From Pseudoneurospora amorphoporcata (lineage: Eukaryota; Ascomycota; Sordariomycetes; Sordariales; Sordariaceae): a stretch of 64,000 nucleotides of DNA. Shown one piece after another: positions 42,837-55,831 of the stretch (position 1 is its first letter; each line of letters starts with the position of its first letter). The stretch spans positions 1 to 64,000 of the forward strand of contig MU859145.1 in the NCBI GenBank assembly GCA_033297205.1, written 5' to 3'. Position numbers and translations under genes: made by a program. Under the pieces are notes generated by a model. The model saw only the letters and a program-made list of their open reading frames with translations, was not told where the DNA came from and made no database searches.

Positions 42837-43046
42837 ATAAGGGAGACGATTGTACGATAGTATGCGGACGGGATGTAAGCTGTACAGGGGCATGTATTGT
42901 TAGTAGGGCCCACTACTTCATCAACGTGCCCATACCTTATGGTTGCCATGGCATCTTATTGTCTCCTTGGCCAACTCGTCATATCGGCCATCCATAGGTC
43001 ATTTAATCAGGTTATATTATCTCAATGATGTCCCACCTAACCCTCA

Positions 43047-44449
43047 TCAAAGCCTAGCTGCCTCCTTCATCACATCCCTCAACATAGGCGCCACCTGCTT
43101 CCGACTCTTATCCACCCGTCCCTGCGTCCAACACCTTACCCACTGCCCTTCCCCTTCTCCATCCGAATCCAACTTCCCACCTCCCCACGTCTGAAGCTGC
43201 AATCCTTCTTCACCAGCATTCTGGTCCACAAACCGCTTCGCAACCTTGACCGCCCCCTCATTAAACGCCCAGACGAGCAACTCCCTAGTAAACTTCCCAT
43301 CAGGATTGGACACCGTCATAACCGCGGCAATGTCCAGCTCCTGCTCCTTTGCCCAAGCCCTCAACGCCTCGGTGAACTGTTTTTGTTCCCCGATTTCCGT
43401 CAAGAGGTAGTCGAATCCCCTGACCACTGTTGAGATACCCACGGCTAGCCCGCCGTCTGTCCACCGCTTATAGTCTTTCCTCAAAATATCACGGTAACTT
43501 AGCCCGGCGATTTCTTGTTTGAGAGAGGTGATGTCGTTGAAGTAGGTGGTTCTGGCGTACCCCTCGTTTCCTCCGGCGTGACCTGCACTTCCAGGCACAC
43601 TGGCAGCGCTTGTCTTGCCCTCCGAGATGCCCAGCCGACCCTCCAAAAACTCCACCCCCCTCACATCCCACCCCGTCGTCTTATCTTTTGACGTCAAATT
43701 CGTAGTATCAACCAATATCGGCGCCAGCGCCAGATGCGCCAGCTGGCTTTCCCACTCCTCGAGGCTATCCTGGTTCCCATCTTCACTTCGTTCCAGTTTA
43801 CCGAGTTCTTTCCAGACAGGCTTGCAGTACTCCACCACCAGGGACATACAACTCCCGCTCTTTTCGATAATCCTCGGTTCGACACTAGGAGGGACAACAC
43901 CCTCGTCATCGTGATGGTCGATACACCCCATGACCTTCTCTGGTTTCCCAAATCCACGCGCGGCAAGCGGGCCCGTGAGGGCGTTGTGGTCTACTAGGAA
44001 CCACCGGGTGTTTTCGGGGGTGATTGAGCTGGAGGCTTCATCGGCGGCATCCTGGGAGGTGGGTAGGCCGTCGAGGGTGATCAGGTCTTTGAGGTGTAGA
44101 CCGGCGGGCTTCAAGACGGCGGCGAGTTCCGGGCGAAGGGCGAGGTCGGCTTGCGGGAGGTTGGAGAGCGGGATGTGTAGGGTCGGAGGCCCAGGGGTGG
44201 TGCTGCGGTGATCGTAGGTGCGGAAGTAGGCGAGGAGGATGGAGGAGCAGAGGGAGTCGAGGTCTTGTTGTTTAGAAAGGCAAGGTTAGCGATCTTGGTT
44301 ATCGAGATGGTTTTAGGTATAGTACCTGCTGATTCGTTTCCCACGACAAATATCAAAGGGTTTGAACGCTGCGCGGGCGGCGCGAGAAGCGCCTTGCGAG
44401 CTGTCAAGAGGAACTTCTTGAGGGAGACACGGTGGGCTGCGGGCGCCAT
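43047..44449 (-). CDS. ppx1: Exopolyphosphatase, Ppx1/DHH family, 446 aa
   Basis: Exons 44449-44326 and 44263-43047 (62-nt intron), 1341 nt in frame. The DHH phosphoesterase motifs are in order: FVVGNESADLDSLCSS (about 34-49, formed across the intron), FLVDHN (about 130), then CIDHHDDEG (about 155-162, the DHH box), and LVDTTNLTSKD further on. A DHHA2-like C-terminal part follows, with YKRWTDGGLAVGISTV. Such enzymes remove terminal phosphates from polyphosphate in the cytosol and mitochondrial matrix; pyrophosphatase or Prune-like activity is an alternative within the superfamily. Length fits yeast Ppx1 (about 400) plus loops. It is divergent from the amidotransferase-like gene. Confidence 0.9.
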
Positions 44450-45284
44450 TGTCTTTGTACCTTGTGGTCTTCTGGCGTAAAAACCTGCTGTCTACGTTGG
44501 TTACCTCGACGGCGAAATAATGCCCGGACGTGTAACACAAGTCTTGTTCATGAGCACAGTCTAAAGTAAAGTTCTGTACGATAATACAGTACAGTAACTC
44601 CACGACGGGACGAGGGGCCGCCGCCGTTGAAGGACGGCGCGGCCTTGGCGGTGCCTCGGCCCATTGGTGCCCGCCCGCCTTCAGTCTCAACCCCACCGCC
44701 CGGGCGAGTGCTCATCGAAGGTGGGGCCCCTCTGATCATCCTCCGAAAGCGGAGTTACCTGTAGTCTCGTTCTCGACCAGTCGCTCGTATCGATAAGAAC
44801 CCCGCCAAGCGGCCAACGGTGAGGAGTTCCATGGTCGCCTCGGATCATGGCGGCCATGGCATCAACCGCCACCCTAATTTCGCGAGTACCGGCCAGCCCG
44901 TTGCTCGAGTTGTTGGTGAGTCAAGACTCGGTGCTTGTTGGTTGAGTTTAGGTAATCTCATCTGAGGGAGAGTGTGCGTCGCGACTGTCTGTCAGTCAGT
45001 GATCAACTCCAACGTCTCAAGTGTATAGCGGATCGACAACTCTTCTCATCTTCGTTGTCTTCCTTTATCACTTACAACCTGTGACTCTCGTGGCCTTTAA
45101 GGTATCTCGCGTACTTTACTCCTCCTGGCTCGCCGCTCCACAACGTATCAGTGCAAAAGGCACCTCCTCGCGACGACTCTCACACTTGCCAAGTTGGCAT
45201 ACACTCCCTTTTTTTCTTAAAGTTACTTTCTCCAATCCACATAAAGTCCTCACCTCCAACACCACCTCATACCACACCCCTACA
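44450..45284. promoter_or_regulatory. Divergent promoter region, ppx1 / amidotransferase-like
   Basis: About 0.8 kb between the two ATGs. The rightward frame is open upstream of its ATG for 88 codons but has no earlier in-frame ATG. A minus frame at 44548-44872 is judged spurious. Confidence 0.5.
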
Positions 45285-46160
45285 ATGTCTTCCGACACCA
45301 TCCCCCCACCCCCCTCCCCCATTCGCCTCGCCATCCTCGAAGCCGACACTCCCCCCCGCGGCACGCACGCCCGCTACAACGGTTATCGCGGCGTCTTCAC
45401 GCACCTCTTCACCCGCGCCCTGACCTCACCAGAGCAACCATTCTCCTCCTTTTTGACCATTACCGCCTACGACGTCGTCAACAATCTTTCCGACTATCCC
45501 TCCCTCTCCGAAATCGACGCAATCCTAATCACCGGCTCCAAACACAGCGCTTTCGAGAATGACCCTTGGATCTTGAGTCTGACCGAGTTTGTCAAGAAAG
45601 CCATCACAGAGGGTGACGCAGCAAACGGAGGGGGGAAGATCAAAGTAATCGGAGTCTGTTTCGGCCATCAGATCGTCGGTAGAGCGCTGGGGCAGACGGT
45701 GGAACGCAACGAAAAGGGGTGGGAGGTTAGTGTGACGCGGGTTGGGTTGACGGAGGCTGGAAAGGGGATTTTCAAGGGGAGGGAGGATTTGGTAAGTTCC
45801 TTCTTCTGGGGAGTTCAGTTCCTTGTGAGAAATGAGGCTGGGAGTGCTGACATGATGGGTAAAAAACAATAGAAAATTCAACAAATGCACCGTGACCACG
45901 TCGTGGGCGTGCCGGAGGCCGCGCAACTCCTTGCTTCTACGGTCGTCTGCGAAAACCAGGGGTTCATTATCCCTGGGAAAGTGTTGACGGTGCAGGGCCA
46001 CCCGGAGTTTACGACGGATATCATGGAGGAGCTGTTGGAATCGCGAAGGGCGATCGGCCTCTTTAACGAGGAGCTGTTTGGAAGTGGCATGGAAAGGAAT
46101 AAGGCGGATGATGGTGTGTTCATAGCTCAGGCCTTTTACAGGTTTCTGCTGCAGGATTAA
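45285..46160 (+). CDS. Class I glutamine amidotransferase-like protein, 264 aa
   Basis: Exons 45285-45791 and 45873-46160 (81-nt intron), 795 nt in frame. It is a stand-alone GATase1 domain. The nucleophile lies in GVCFGHQIVG (Cys125), and the His-Glu pair lies in VQGHPEF (His212, Glu214), so the catalytic triad is complete; the oxyanion strand AILITGSKHSAFE precedes it. Fungal relatives are annotated as GMP-synthase-like amidotransferases, but no synthetase domain or partner is adjacent, so the acceptor reaction is unknown. The ATG at 45285 is the first in its frame. Confidence 0.9.
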
Positions 46161-46785
46161 TGGAGGGTGGTGATGGATAGAGTACAATCTCGCATCTGGA
46201 TAAGAAGTGGGTGAACCTCTGATGCAGAACGCGGGTAGAATGGCGAGATGCGAGCTCATGTCAAGCACAATCAAGTAATAGAATAAACCGTGGTTGATGT
46301 CTCCGACTTGCGTCTTCTAGAGTATGTTCTGTGTTTGGTGTGTGCACACAGTAATGCTAGGCGCTACGTAAAAGTAACAATGCTAAACATCCATCATTTT
46401 ATAAGTCAATCCCACCCTTCGACACCTTTCTCGTCCTTCCATCTCTGTGCAGTGCTATGTTTGATACAAAGGAAATTAAAACATGAGAACGCCACAACAC
46501 CAATCGCAAATGCTTTCGATTCCATGCTTCAAGGTAACGCCATGTGTCATGGCCGACCGGGGTAATAACAAAGAAATAAAGACGACCACCGACCCAGGGG
46601 TATAATCTGTTTTGGTCTCAACAACAACAAAAAGGAAAAGCCAAAAACGCCAAGACTCGAGTGAGGATAACAAAAGAGAGATAAACAGAAAGGGAAGACA
46701 CTAAAGTAATAGTAAGCCACCTGTGGGTGTATCCAAAAAGAAAAAAGAAAAAAGAGTTAAGGAGATTAGCAGAATAGACTCGCAC
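46161..46785. other. Convergent intergenic region
   Basis: Contains the 3' regions of the amidotransferase-like gene and gpr-4. A-rich stretches occur near 46735-46755; no gene is seen. Confidence 0.5.
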
Positions 46786-48810
46786 TCAGCCTCCATTCAC
46801 CCGGTAAAGCTGAGCCCAAAAATCATCAGCTGCATCGTCGCGTAGTTCTTCATTGTCGTCGATCATCCCATCGAGCAAATCGGCAGTGTCCCACCACTCA
46901 ACGGCTCCAGTCTTCCTCGTCGCGGCACCTCTAGCGCCACCAACTCCAGTTTCAATATCGGCACCCTCTTGAGTAAACTCGTGGGCAGTTCGTCGGGCTC
47001 TCTCGTCCGCGATTTCCTGCTCCCGTCTTCTCCTCGCAAGCTGGCTATCATGATACATCTCCTCCCGTGTCCTGCCCGCAAACCCGACATCTCTCCAGCT
47101 GCCACTAAATTGCATCCGTGCCCGTAACACAGTCCAAAAGTTCCCCTGTGCGTACTTCCACGGTTGCTCTCTCATGGTAAAAAGCGTACAGTCGAATGCG
47201 CCCTGCATTCCGAGGCTGACCATGCTCACGAACAAGAGCCACCGTGGGTCACTAGAGGAGACCTTGTCGTCATAGCCCACCACGTGGGAGAGGAAGGGAA
47301 ATATCCAAACAATTATATAAACGAGTGGATAAGCAAACAGCGCGTAGAGCTGACGCCGGGCCCTCTCGCGGTTGCGAGTGATGCCCGAGTCGCCACCAAT
47401 TGAACCAGGCGATACGGTGATCGAGGAAGGCCGGGTAGTGGGAGGGTTGTTGGATGTTCGCGGAGGTCCCTTGCGAAGCATCGTGAGAATGTGAGTTAGT
47501 GTGAGATCTATGTGATAAGTGCCTTGGTTAACCGTCGTGGTGGAGCTTGGCGGCAAGTCATGGGTTGCGTGGTTCCCGTGCACAGTTGAGCATTCCGAAG
47601 GGACTGGCCTATGCCAATAGGAGCGAGGGCTGGTAGACGAGTTGTCAGATCTGCTAGCCCTAGGCGGTCTCTCGGGAGAGTGGACTGGGAGCGGTGGCGA
47701 GGGAAGTGGTTGCGACAAAGGGCCATCGGGATCCTCCGCCATCAAGCGCCCGTTTTCCCCGGAGGATCGGGGCGGCTCGAATCCAGGCCAACTCCAGTTC
47801 ATCTTTGCTGGCTTGTGCTTTGACGACCGTCCTGACCTGCTAGCCGGCGGCTCCCCAGCTTCGTCCACATGCAATTCGAATTGGACCGTGCTGATCGACG
47901 ACACAGACCTGTTGTGGTCCTTGACGGTAACATTCTGGTCGGCTGCAGATCCTCTTCGCGAGTTTGGTAGCGACGCGAGTAGTCCGTGCGAGATAAGTCG
48001 GGGAGTAGGAGGGACGTCGTGCGTGTCCCGGGAGCGCGGGTGGTTCATATTTCCCGAGCTTCTCCGCCCATAATCCTCCAATCTGTTGCGAACGTAAAAG
48101 TAAACAAAGAAGTAGATGGCCAGGATGCTGCAGCAAATGACATAGCGAGGAACCCAACTGAGGGCCAACCGTGCCCAACTCTTGTCTGTGCGGAGGTAGC
48201 AATAATGGCCAGCCTCCTGATATCCCGTGCCATCCACAAAAGCCAAGCTTGCGAATAACACGGGAAAGAAGTAGTAAGCCCCGTATGCCCAGTGTCGGTA
48301 ACGATAGAGGCCGGTACGCAGGCGCAAGATGGTCATCAGAAGATGGATGGCGATGAGCAGAACTGCGATGTCGGATGCTTCGATACCTAACGCGAGGCCG
48401 AATCCGGCAATTTGGCAAAAGGCAGAGTCGGAACGAATAGGACCTCGGAGTAGGTGCGCAATCGACGGGATGATGAACCACACCGACTTGATCAAGTCAC
48501 TTTGGATAAGTAACACTATTAGTCTGCCCGCATGACGGTTAGTATTTGATCAGTTCTTGGAACAGAAACAGGTTGCTTACTCATGCCGAAACGTCTTTCT
48601 CATCTTCACGAACCAGTAAAGGGTCGAAAGAGTGAGGACGAGGCTGATCGAAGCGAAGGTAAGTGATATAATAGCGAGGTCGTTTTTCAACCCGCGATCC
48701 TGTTCTGATTCCCCAAATTCATCCCGGATTCCAGCCCTAAAATGTTCATGGTGGGTTTGTACCGTCGGGCTACCGAAGGCCGACTCCAAAATTGTACTGA
48801 TGATAGCCAT
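46786..48810 (-). CDS. gpr-4: G-protein-coupled receptor, Git3/Gpr1 type (GPR-4), 655 aa
   Basis: Exons 48810-48581 and 48523-46786 (57-nt intron), 1968 nt in frame. An extracellular head of about 45 residues precedes TM1 (LAIISLTFASISLVLTLSTL). The intron falls in FRHELIVLLIQSDLIKSVWF (TM2), the hallmark of Git3-type receptors. TM3-TM5 follow, then a third intracellular loop of about 220 residues rich in Ser, Pro and Arg. TM6-TM7 contain ALFAYPLVYIIVWIFPFLS and LLFVSMVSLGMQGAFDCTLF. The cytosolic tail is acidic and ends FWAQLYRVNGG. In N. crassa GPR-4 couples to the G-alpha GNA-1 in carbon-source sensing and cAMP signalling (established knowledge); the identity with GPR-4 is by recall of family and locus type. 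Confidence 0.9.
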
Positions 48811-49271
48811 ACCGTATGACTTGAAACTCTACTGGTATAGGTCGGTAATGAGATATCGGCGGCGGCCAGCAAGGACGACGTCGTTTCTGTTGTTGTCTGG
48901 CCGACTTTGAGTCTAGCCTACGTTCACCAAGGCAGTCCATCGGTCCTCCGGTGCATCATGTAGGGGTCCTATGTTGGTGGAAGTCGGTAGAGTCGGAACC
49001 GACTCAAAGAACAACGGCGGTGCAATGGTGTGTATCAGTCGGATGTGGAAGGTGAGAGGCCGGTGGGAGGTCGAAGCTGGGTAGACAATGAAAGAAGGCC
49101 CGGAAGGAGGAAGCCGGAGAGGTGAGTCTCGGAGCGCGGCGGTCACAGTGACGAGGGAGGCACTGAGAACAAGTGAATGAGATGCAAGCACGCGCACCGC
49201 TCTTTTGTCTCTGTTGGTAAGAAAGAGCAAACAACACCCGGCGGAATGAACCGTGTCTGACCGTCCTTTTC

Positions 49272-49286
49272 CACACACACACACAC
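49272..49286. repeat. (CA)n microsatellite
   Basis: Seven to eight uninterrupted CA dinucleotides upstream of gpr-4. Confidence 0.9.
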
Positions 49287-52200
49287 GTAGTGACCAATCT
49301 AGTGCCAAATTCTTCCCTCTGTCGTATTGGAGTCGCTGAATCGATCGTTTGCCGTCCTTAGGAGTCGATGCACGTAGTCGATGTAGTAGTCGGCGGAGGC
49401 GTTTGTGTAAGTGATCCGCAGAATGACAGTGAGTGGTCTTGAGACCGGTCGATGACTTGTAACCCCACTGAAGGTGAGTATGACCAGACCTCTTGAGCTG
49501 AAGAGGGATGAAGGGATAGATGAGTGTAGTATAGGAAGGCGGAAGAAAGACGGGTGAAAAAATAGAACAGGTCCAATGATGTAAACGGAGTACCAAAGGG
49601 GTACGATGGGGCGAGCTAACGTTGTCACCCTTGTTACCCCATGAATGAATATGTTTGAGCAGATTCGGAAGGAGATGATATGCAGGGCCGGTGGGAGAGG
49701 AGGTGGTGAAGAGGGTACCTAATATTAGCGGGCGAGTAAAGCCCCTTCCTGGTTCGGCTTGAGGTTTGGGCGAGGGTACAGACCCGAGACGGACAGAGGA
49801 CTCGGAGAAAATGATGAGAAATGGGGAGGCAAACTTCTTGTGGAATCTCCAGGGCTACAGTAGTTGGGACTTCCACTTGGGAGGCTTGCTAGGGAAAACG
49901 GAGAATCCAACCCCGGAATGGAACGGTGAGCCGTGGGAGCATCGTGGGAACTTTTTGGCGGCGGGTCCAGTCGGGCCTGTACACTAGAATCTATTCTATA
50001 AAATGCTGGCCCGAGGCCTGTTAGGGCGCCAGGAGTAAATTGGGTGTGAGGTAGTAACTCCTGTTCGCTTGGGTCGTCCCGGCCCACATCGGACCCGGAC
50101 GAGAAGTGATCAACTCCCGTCGAGACAAATCCTGACAAATGTGACACGGCTCTGACGGCCAGGCCTTGCTTGCAGCTTGTCCATTAGTATCCAGCACTGG
50201 CCGGCCGTCTATTTGACTGGCTGGGTTCCCAAGCGAATGAAAGACAGTGGGGACTCGGGAAAGCAATGTTTTTTGTCAAGAAGGAAAAAGTTGGGCTGCC
50301 TGGCTGCCAACTACAGGTGCCCGCTGCATCTCTCAAACCAGGCGTCACTGCGCTTGGCGTGTCGTGACTGCCTTGGAAACTGTAAAAGTAAGGAAAATCG
50401 GCGAGAAGGCGCTGATGTGGTGCCAAGATACCAAGTATAGGTACCAGCAGGGCATCATGATGCTTTGCTGTTTCCTTCTTTGCAGTGCGGTGTTGCACAT
50501 TGCGGAGGAAGTGACGGAGAGTCGATACATATACTGCCCGAATAGGTATCAACTGTAGTTTGCACACGACAATCGCACAATAGCTGAAACGGCCTGAGCG
50601 ATGAATACGCCTGTACGGCCCCTTCCCGAGAGCAAACAGCACGAGAAGGAATGAGATGGCCGAAGGAGGGCGTCGGGGCACCCGACACACTTGCATCATG
50701 GTCAGTCAGTCGATTTCCCTCAGATCACGCACACACCATGGTCCATCCAAATGCCGGAGAACAAGGCACCCGACATCCAACTCCATCCATGGCCGACGAC
50801 AATGATGATGGGCAACCATTCAGGCACTCCACCATCCGCCGAACAGGTCACAAAATGTGGTTGTCGTTGACTGGCCAGTGAGGCGCCCACGAAAAGGGAA
50901 ATTAAGCGATGAGGGGCCGAAGAGGGGCGCGTGTTTTGGGGTGGTATGATGACCGTGATGACAAGCTGGAATTGACCGAGAAACGACTCGATGGACATGC
51001 AGTGCGCTGTGAATCTGCTTTTGGCTTTTGCTTCTTGTTGGGCCGCCCCTCGGCCGCCGCTCTCTCCACTCGTTTTCGGCCAACGGAGCGCCACAAAAAT
51101 GCGTATACGAGAGGGAGTTTCGAAATGCTTGATTGCTGGTGATTTCCATTTGGAATCCAGTTCCCAATGTCGGCCGCCTCTGTACAGTCGACACCGTGTC
51201 GGAAATGCGGTGGGAGGAGCATCTGCTGCAGTGCTGTTCTGAATGGACAGGAGATGTTGAGAGTGGAATGAAGTGACAGGCGGGTCGGGTAGTGTATTGC
51301 ATGCAAAATCCAGGTACAGTACGTAATGTTTCTTGGCCTGCGCTTGGCTAACAGATTTGGCAGCAACTTGCACATGCTGCAGATAACGGAGAGCACATCC
51401 GATTCTCATACAGTCTGGCCCCACCGCACGCAAAAACCCATGTGTGAAAACCGCCATTTGTAACGGCCAAGACTCCGAACAACAAGACATCGAGCAACAA
51501 CTTCTCACACCGTTCCCCGGCACTTGCAACTTGATTGTCCCACCCGAATCCCTGCCTCGAAATGCATCTCTCTCGTCATCATCCTGCAAAGAGCCATGCT
51601 GCTTTGACTGGGCTGGGCAATCAAGATGAGCATTGGATCTCAAAGGTCCGGGTGCGAGTACCGGAGCATGCTTTGTCATGTACATACTTTGCTGCCCTGC
51701 TTCTGATTGGGATGCCGAGTTGATGATTACTACTCAAACAGGTGAGTGATCAGTGAGCATTTGGCTCAACGTACACTACAGCTGCGCAGTCCCTGAACAT
51801 TGGCGCGGGATGCCTGATCCGGCACACAAGATTAATATTATACACATCGACTTCGGTGACGAGTGCCGCAATATGCGCAACAGCCCAGCGATTTTCAAAG
51901 CAGACCTTCAAGCCACCAGTCTTGAGGCGGTCTCTTGATGGGCCTTGATCAAGGGAAGAGCCGTCAACTGTGGTCTCGCCCGGAGGACTTTTGACCAACC
52001 AGAGCACCTCTTCTCTTCACCTAGGGCGCTAGGGGTGATCAACTCGACAGACAGGGGGATCATCTCGACTCGACATGGGAATTCTCAACCGTGAACGCGT
52101 GGCCGAGGACTCGATGAGATTCAGTCTAGTCTTCGTCTCTGTCCGAAACATTCGAAATATCTCATTTCCCCATTTGTAAAGACCAAGCGAGACTCACGAT

Positions 52201-55200
52201 GCCTTACTGCCACATGTCGCCGCCGCCATCAGAGTAGTCAAACCATTCATATGGAAGTCTCAGATTTGGATATTAGGGGACCATATCCACCTCCAGTCCG
52301 CTCCGCGATATCTTTCGCTCACTTTTTAAAACGCTCGCAACACCGGCCATTCAGGCACTGTATGAAGCCAGCCAGATGGTGGGCGATGGTTGTAGCAAGG
52401 TCAGGGTCACTTCAGCAACCGGGGAAACAATGCTGAGATCGGGCATGCACGGCACCGTGGCATGAAGGGATCTCGACTCAAACTAAGGCACCCAGTGGGC
52501 ATTGGGCATTGAAGCAGAAGGGTCTTCAACGGACGAGTGGGAAGGTGAGCACTGCGCCATCGTCAGGATTCAGAGACAGTTACAGATCTCGTCAGAGTCA
52601 CAAGTCCGGGGCCGCCACGACAAAATTCATTCTCGGGCTAATCATAGGCTCTGCTCATCTCACTGGGACGTGGGCGGACTTTCTGGCGGTTACCCTTTTT
52701 AGAAATCGTCAAGGTTCTCTTTAGCGGGAAATTGCTTCTTGACTCCTCACAGAAAGTCGGAGACGTCTCCGGTGGATACAGATTTTGAGGAAACCCCGCC
52801 GGTACTGCCTAGCAACTAACCCTCTTTCACTCACAGCTCGCTCCATTTTGCGGGTTTGCGGTCTGTCAGTTTCACACTTTCGTCTCCTGAAGGTGAGGCA
52901 AAAGGAAAGTCAAGAAATAAAGAGACACATACGGCTAGGCCAAAAGGATCCAAAACGCGGACGGGATCATTTCCCGGCCGAACCGAACCAGACAACTGGA
53001 AAATGAGCGGACTGGAGCACACCGCGCCGAGCCAACACAGAATTCGTTGTGTTGTCCCAAAAGAGTGAATAGTTCACCAGTGACCAGTCATCACAGCCGC
53101 GGAAGTGACAGCTCGTCAGCCATCAGCCAGCCATTCCGACGCTCTCAGCCCCAAGACCCCCCCGCCCCAAGAGGGGCCAAGACAGGTGTCGAGATATCCA
53201 ACCGCTAGTCAAACGCCACCGACGCTTGAGAATAAACAAAATCCCGCGAGGTATCGAGATATCGAATCTTTGGGCTCCTACGCAACAATAGCGCTGTCTC
53301 TCCTTCTTTCTTTTTCGAAGTCCCCTTCTTCCCGCGCAAAATATCCCGACACTTCGCAAGCTACCACCCCATCGATCAAAGACAGACCGTTGCTAGTAGG
53401 AAAAAGGAGAAGGGGATCACAAGGGGAAGAAATGTAATCGAGTGAAAGTGACAATGGACTTTCCCCATCTCGAATTAGGGAAAATGGTCATGCAGCGCCG
53501 TCAGCGGTCCGTCCTTCGCACACCTCCCCGTCTCCCGACACTCTGGTTAAGCTCGCACATCTTGCTGGGCAGGCCGGGTTGGCACGAACACATGCCGCTA
53601 CTAACCCTAACGGGAATTGCAAAGTGGGGTCCGCCTTTCGCTCCTCGAATGACCGGATGATATCCGTCCAATCCCGCCCGTCCTTATACCGTACACTCAT
53701 GTCTTCAGATGAACGAACGAATCGCCCGTTTTCCGTACCCGAAGGTCCCCGCCGCAAGTGACTTCCCGCTGAGCCCCTTCGAAACCCGGCGGTCAACGAA
53801 CCAACAGAGCAGCCAGGTATGCGATGGATCCAGGTGACTGATCTCGCCTGGAAGCATCATCACAAAGACGGTCAACCGCCTAAACGGCCCAAACTTCCTC
53901 CCCGGCCCCTTCCCCGAGAGTCTCAAGCGGGGCAGAATACCTATCCTGGTCCAGGAGTTCTCGTCCGGGGCCAAAGGAATCCAGGGCGACCCCTCAAAAC
54001 GAGAGAAAAAGGAAACGCCTTGCCAACGGTTCCTCGCCAACGGAATTAATACCTGCAGAACGGTGGAGCTACGATTCATACAATGCCCGTAACCGGAAAA
54101 CCTTTCCGCCCTTTTGTCCCTTTTACTCGTGCTTGGGATACAGTATGCAATTACGGAAATTGTCCGAATTGTCCAATTTGTCCCAAGTGTGCAACGAACG
54201 AGCCAAAGAGGGGACGGAATTTCTCGTGGAGCGAGCTGAGCGAGAGATCGCTCGTTCGTTCAAGCCCAGGGGATCCCTTCTTTGTTAAAATGGGCGAAGG
54301 GGGGTTTTGGGTCCCGGCTACCGTAACCAGCCATCCATCTGTTCCTGACTCCATGACACCCTGACCGGGTACCTTGGAGGTATGAACGGACAAGACGGAA
54401 GGGCCATATGACGCTCACTCAACCTTGGATGCGCCCCCTTCAGCCTTCAACGGTTCCCGTATCTCGTTCCCCGTCCGCCCGGTTACGATACCCATTCAGT
54501 CATGGTCCTTTCTGAAGGCAGGGAAAGCCTTGATTTGATGATGATGGCTATCATTGGGGGTACCTGCATGAGGTAGAATAACGACCTTATGCATTTTCCA
54601 ACGTTCAACGGTTTTGATCTTCATTTTGTGCAAAGGGGTCGCCGAATTGAGTCATAGACTAGCTTATACGACAGGCGGGTCTTATGTAGGGCTGCATGTG
54701 TTGTCCAATTTCTCCTTGATGTGATCATTGTGACTTGTGATTACTACACATACCGCTGTTTATACATTCCAAATACCTACAAATCTGTTCAGCTACAAGG
54801 AGGAAATATAAACAGAATAGCATTGCCAGCGTGTTGTCGCACAATCGGGCAACCTCAGTGAAGCTCTTCACCATTCATTCCCCTACCTCGCCAATCTCCT
54901 GTAAGCCAAGTGGGAAGATAGGAAGTCATTCCCAGAAACTTATGCAGGGGTTCGTTCCAGATTGTTGGGGATTTTGTTGAATGTTATCATCATCAAATCT
55001 GCCAAGGTCCTAAGCGGCTTCACACATTCTCAATGGCTTCGATGTTTCGGACGAAGATGGCACAAGCGTAGGAGCCGCTGAGGAGAAGATATATAACCAT
55101 TGTCTAGTGAATGGAATATCGAATTCACATCAATCTCAAAGTTATATATTCAATTAACAGTTTGTGTCGTCATGGTCAGTGTCATAGTCAATGAAAAGAG

Positions 55201-55557
55201 AAAAGGGGTAACTAACGTAGAATCAGCAGTTCAGACGCAACATATCACTGACTCGGATTGTATCTCGTTTGATCAAACGAATGCCAACGCTAGACTCAAT
55301 CTCTTATCTTCCGAAGAGCATACATACATAAGTTGCACATCAACTGCTTCCACTTCCTACCTCGTTGAATCAAAGGGATCTCATGAGACTGCAACCCATG
55401 TTGTCTTTCACGAAACACGTACCAAGCAATGTGTTACCGTTACTTATTATGAGTGTTGCTAAATACCTACAACTGACTAATAATGCCTTTACGTTTCCAA
55501 GTACCACTTTGCAATTCCCAAGGAGAAAAAGGAAACCGGCGACGAATAGAGTAATCA

Positions 55558-55605
55558 GAATGTATCGAATCTGTTCCCGCTGAATGTATCGAATCTGTTC
55601 CCGCT
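55558..55605 (+). repeat. Perfect tandem duplication of 24 bp
   Basis: Two identical adjacent copies of a 24-bp unit starting GAATGTATCGAATC and ending TTCCCGCT, about 225 bp downstream of the clp1 stop codon. Confidence 0.95.
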
Positions 55606-55831
55606 GGCTCTCATGCTAGTAAAGGTAGTGACACCCTTTTAAAAACAGAAACACCGTTCAAATGCCGTTTCCATTTTCCTCATACCCCAACTCGAAACCC
55701 AACCAAACGCCAGCCTTATCCGCCACAAAGTCCCGCCACGCCCTCAAACACACCTGGAGCTCGTTTGCCTCCTGCAGGCTCATCTGTTGACCACCGTTTT
55801 CCATCTGCACCCACAACACGTTTTGGTGAGC

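Larger units (their letters stand above)
48811..55831. other. Gene-free stretch (7 kb) upstream of gpr-4
   Basis: No domain-bearing frame. The part up to about 50 kb is a likely gpr-4 promoter and long leader. A CA repeat is at 49272-49286. Around 54083-54364 a 93-codon plus frame contains a Cys cluster (CNYGNCPNCPICPKC) encoded by a short tandem repeat of AATTGTCC. Around 55100-55462 a 120-codon plus frame lacks an ATG start. A perfect 24-bp tandem duplication is at 55558-55605. Confidence 0.45.

Noticed and set aside
48913..49628. Minus frames upstream of gpr-4
   Set aside because: Overlapping frames of low-complexity leader-type sequence without domains; treated as promoter or 5' leader.
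55100..55462. 120-codon plus frame near clp1
   Set aside because: Begins without ATG, lies in A/T-rich sequence and has no domain.
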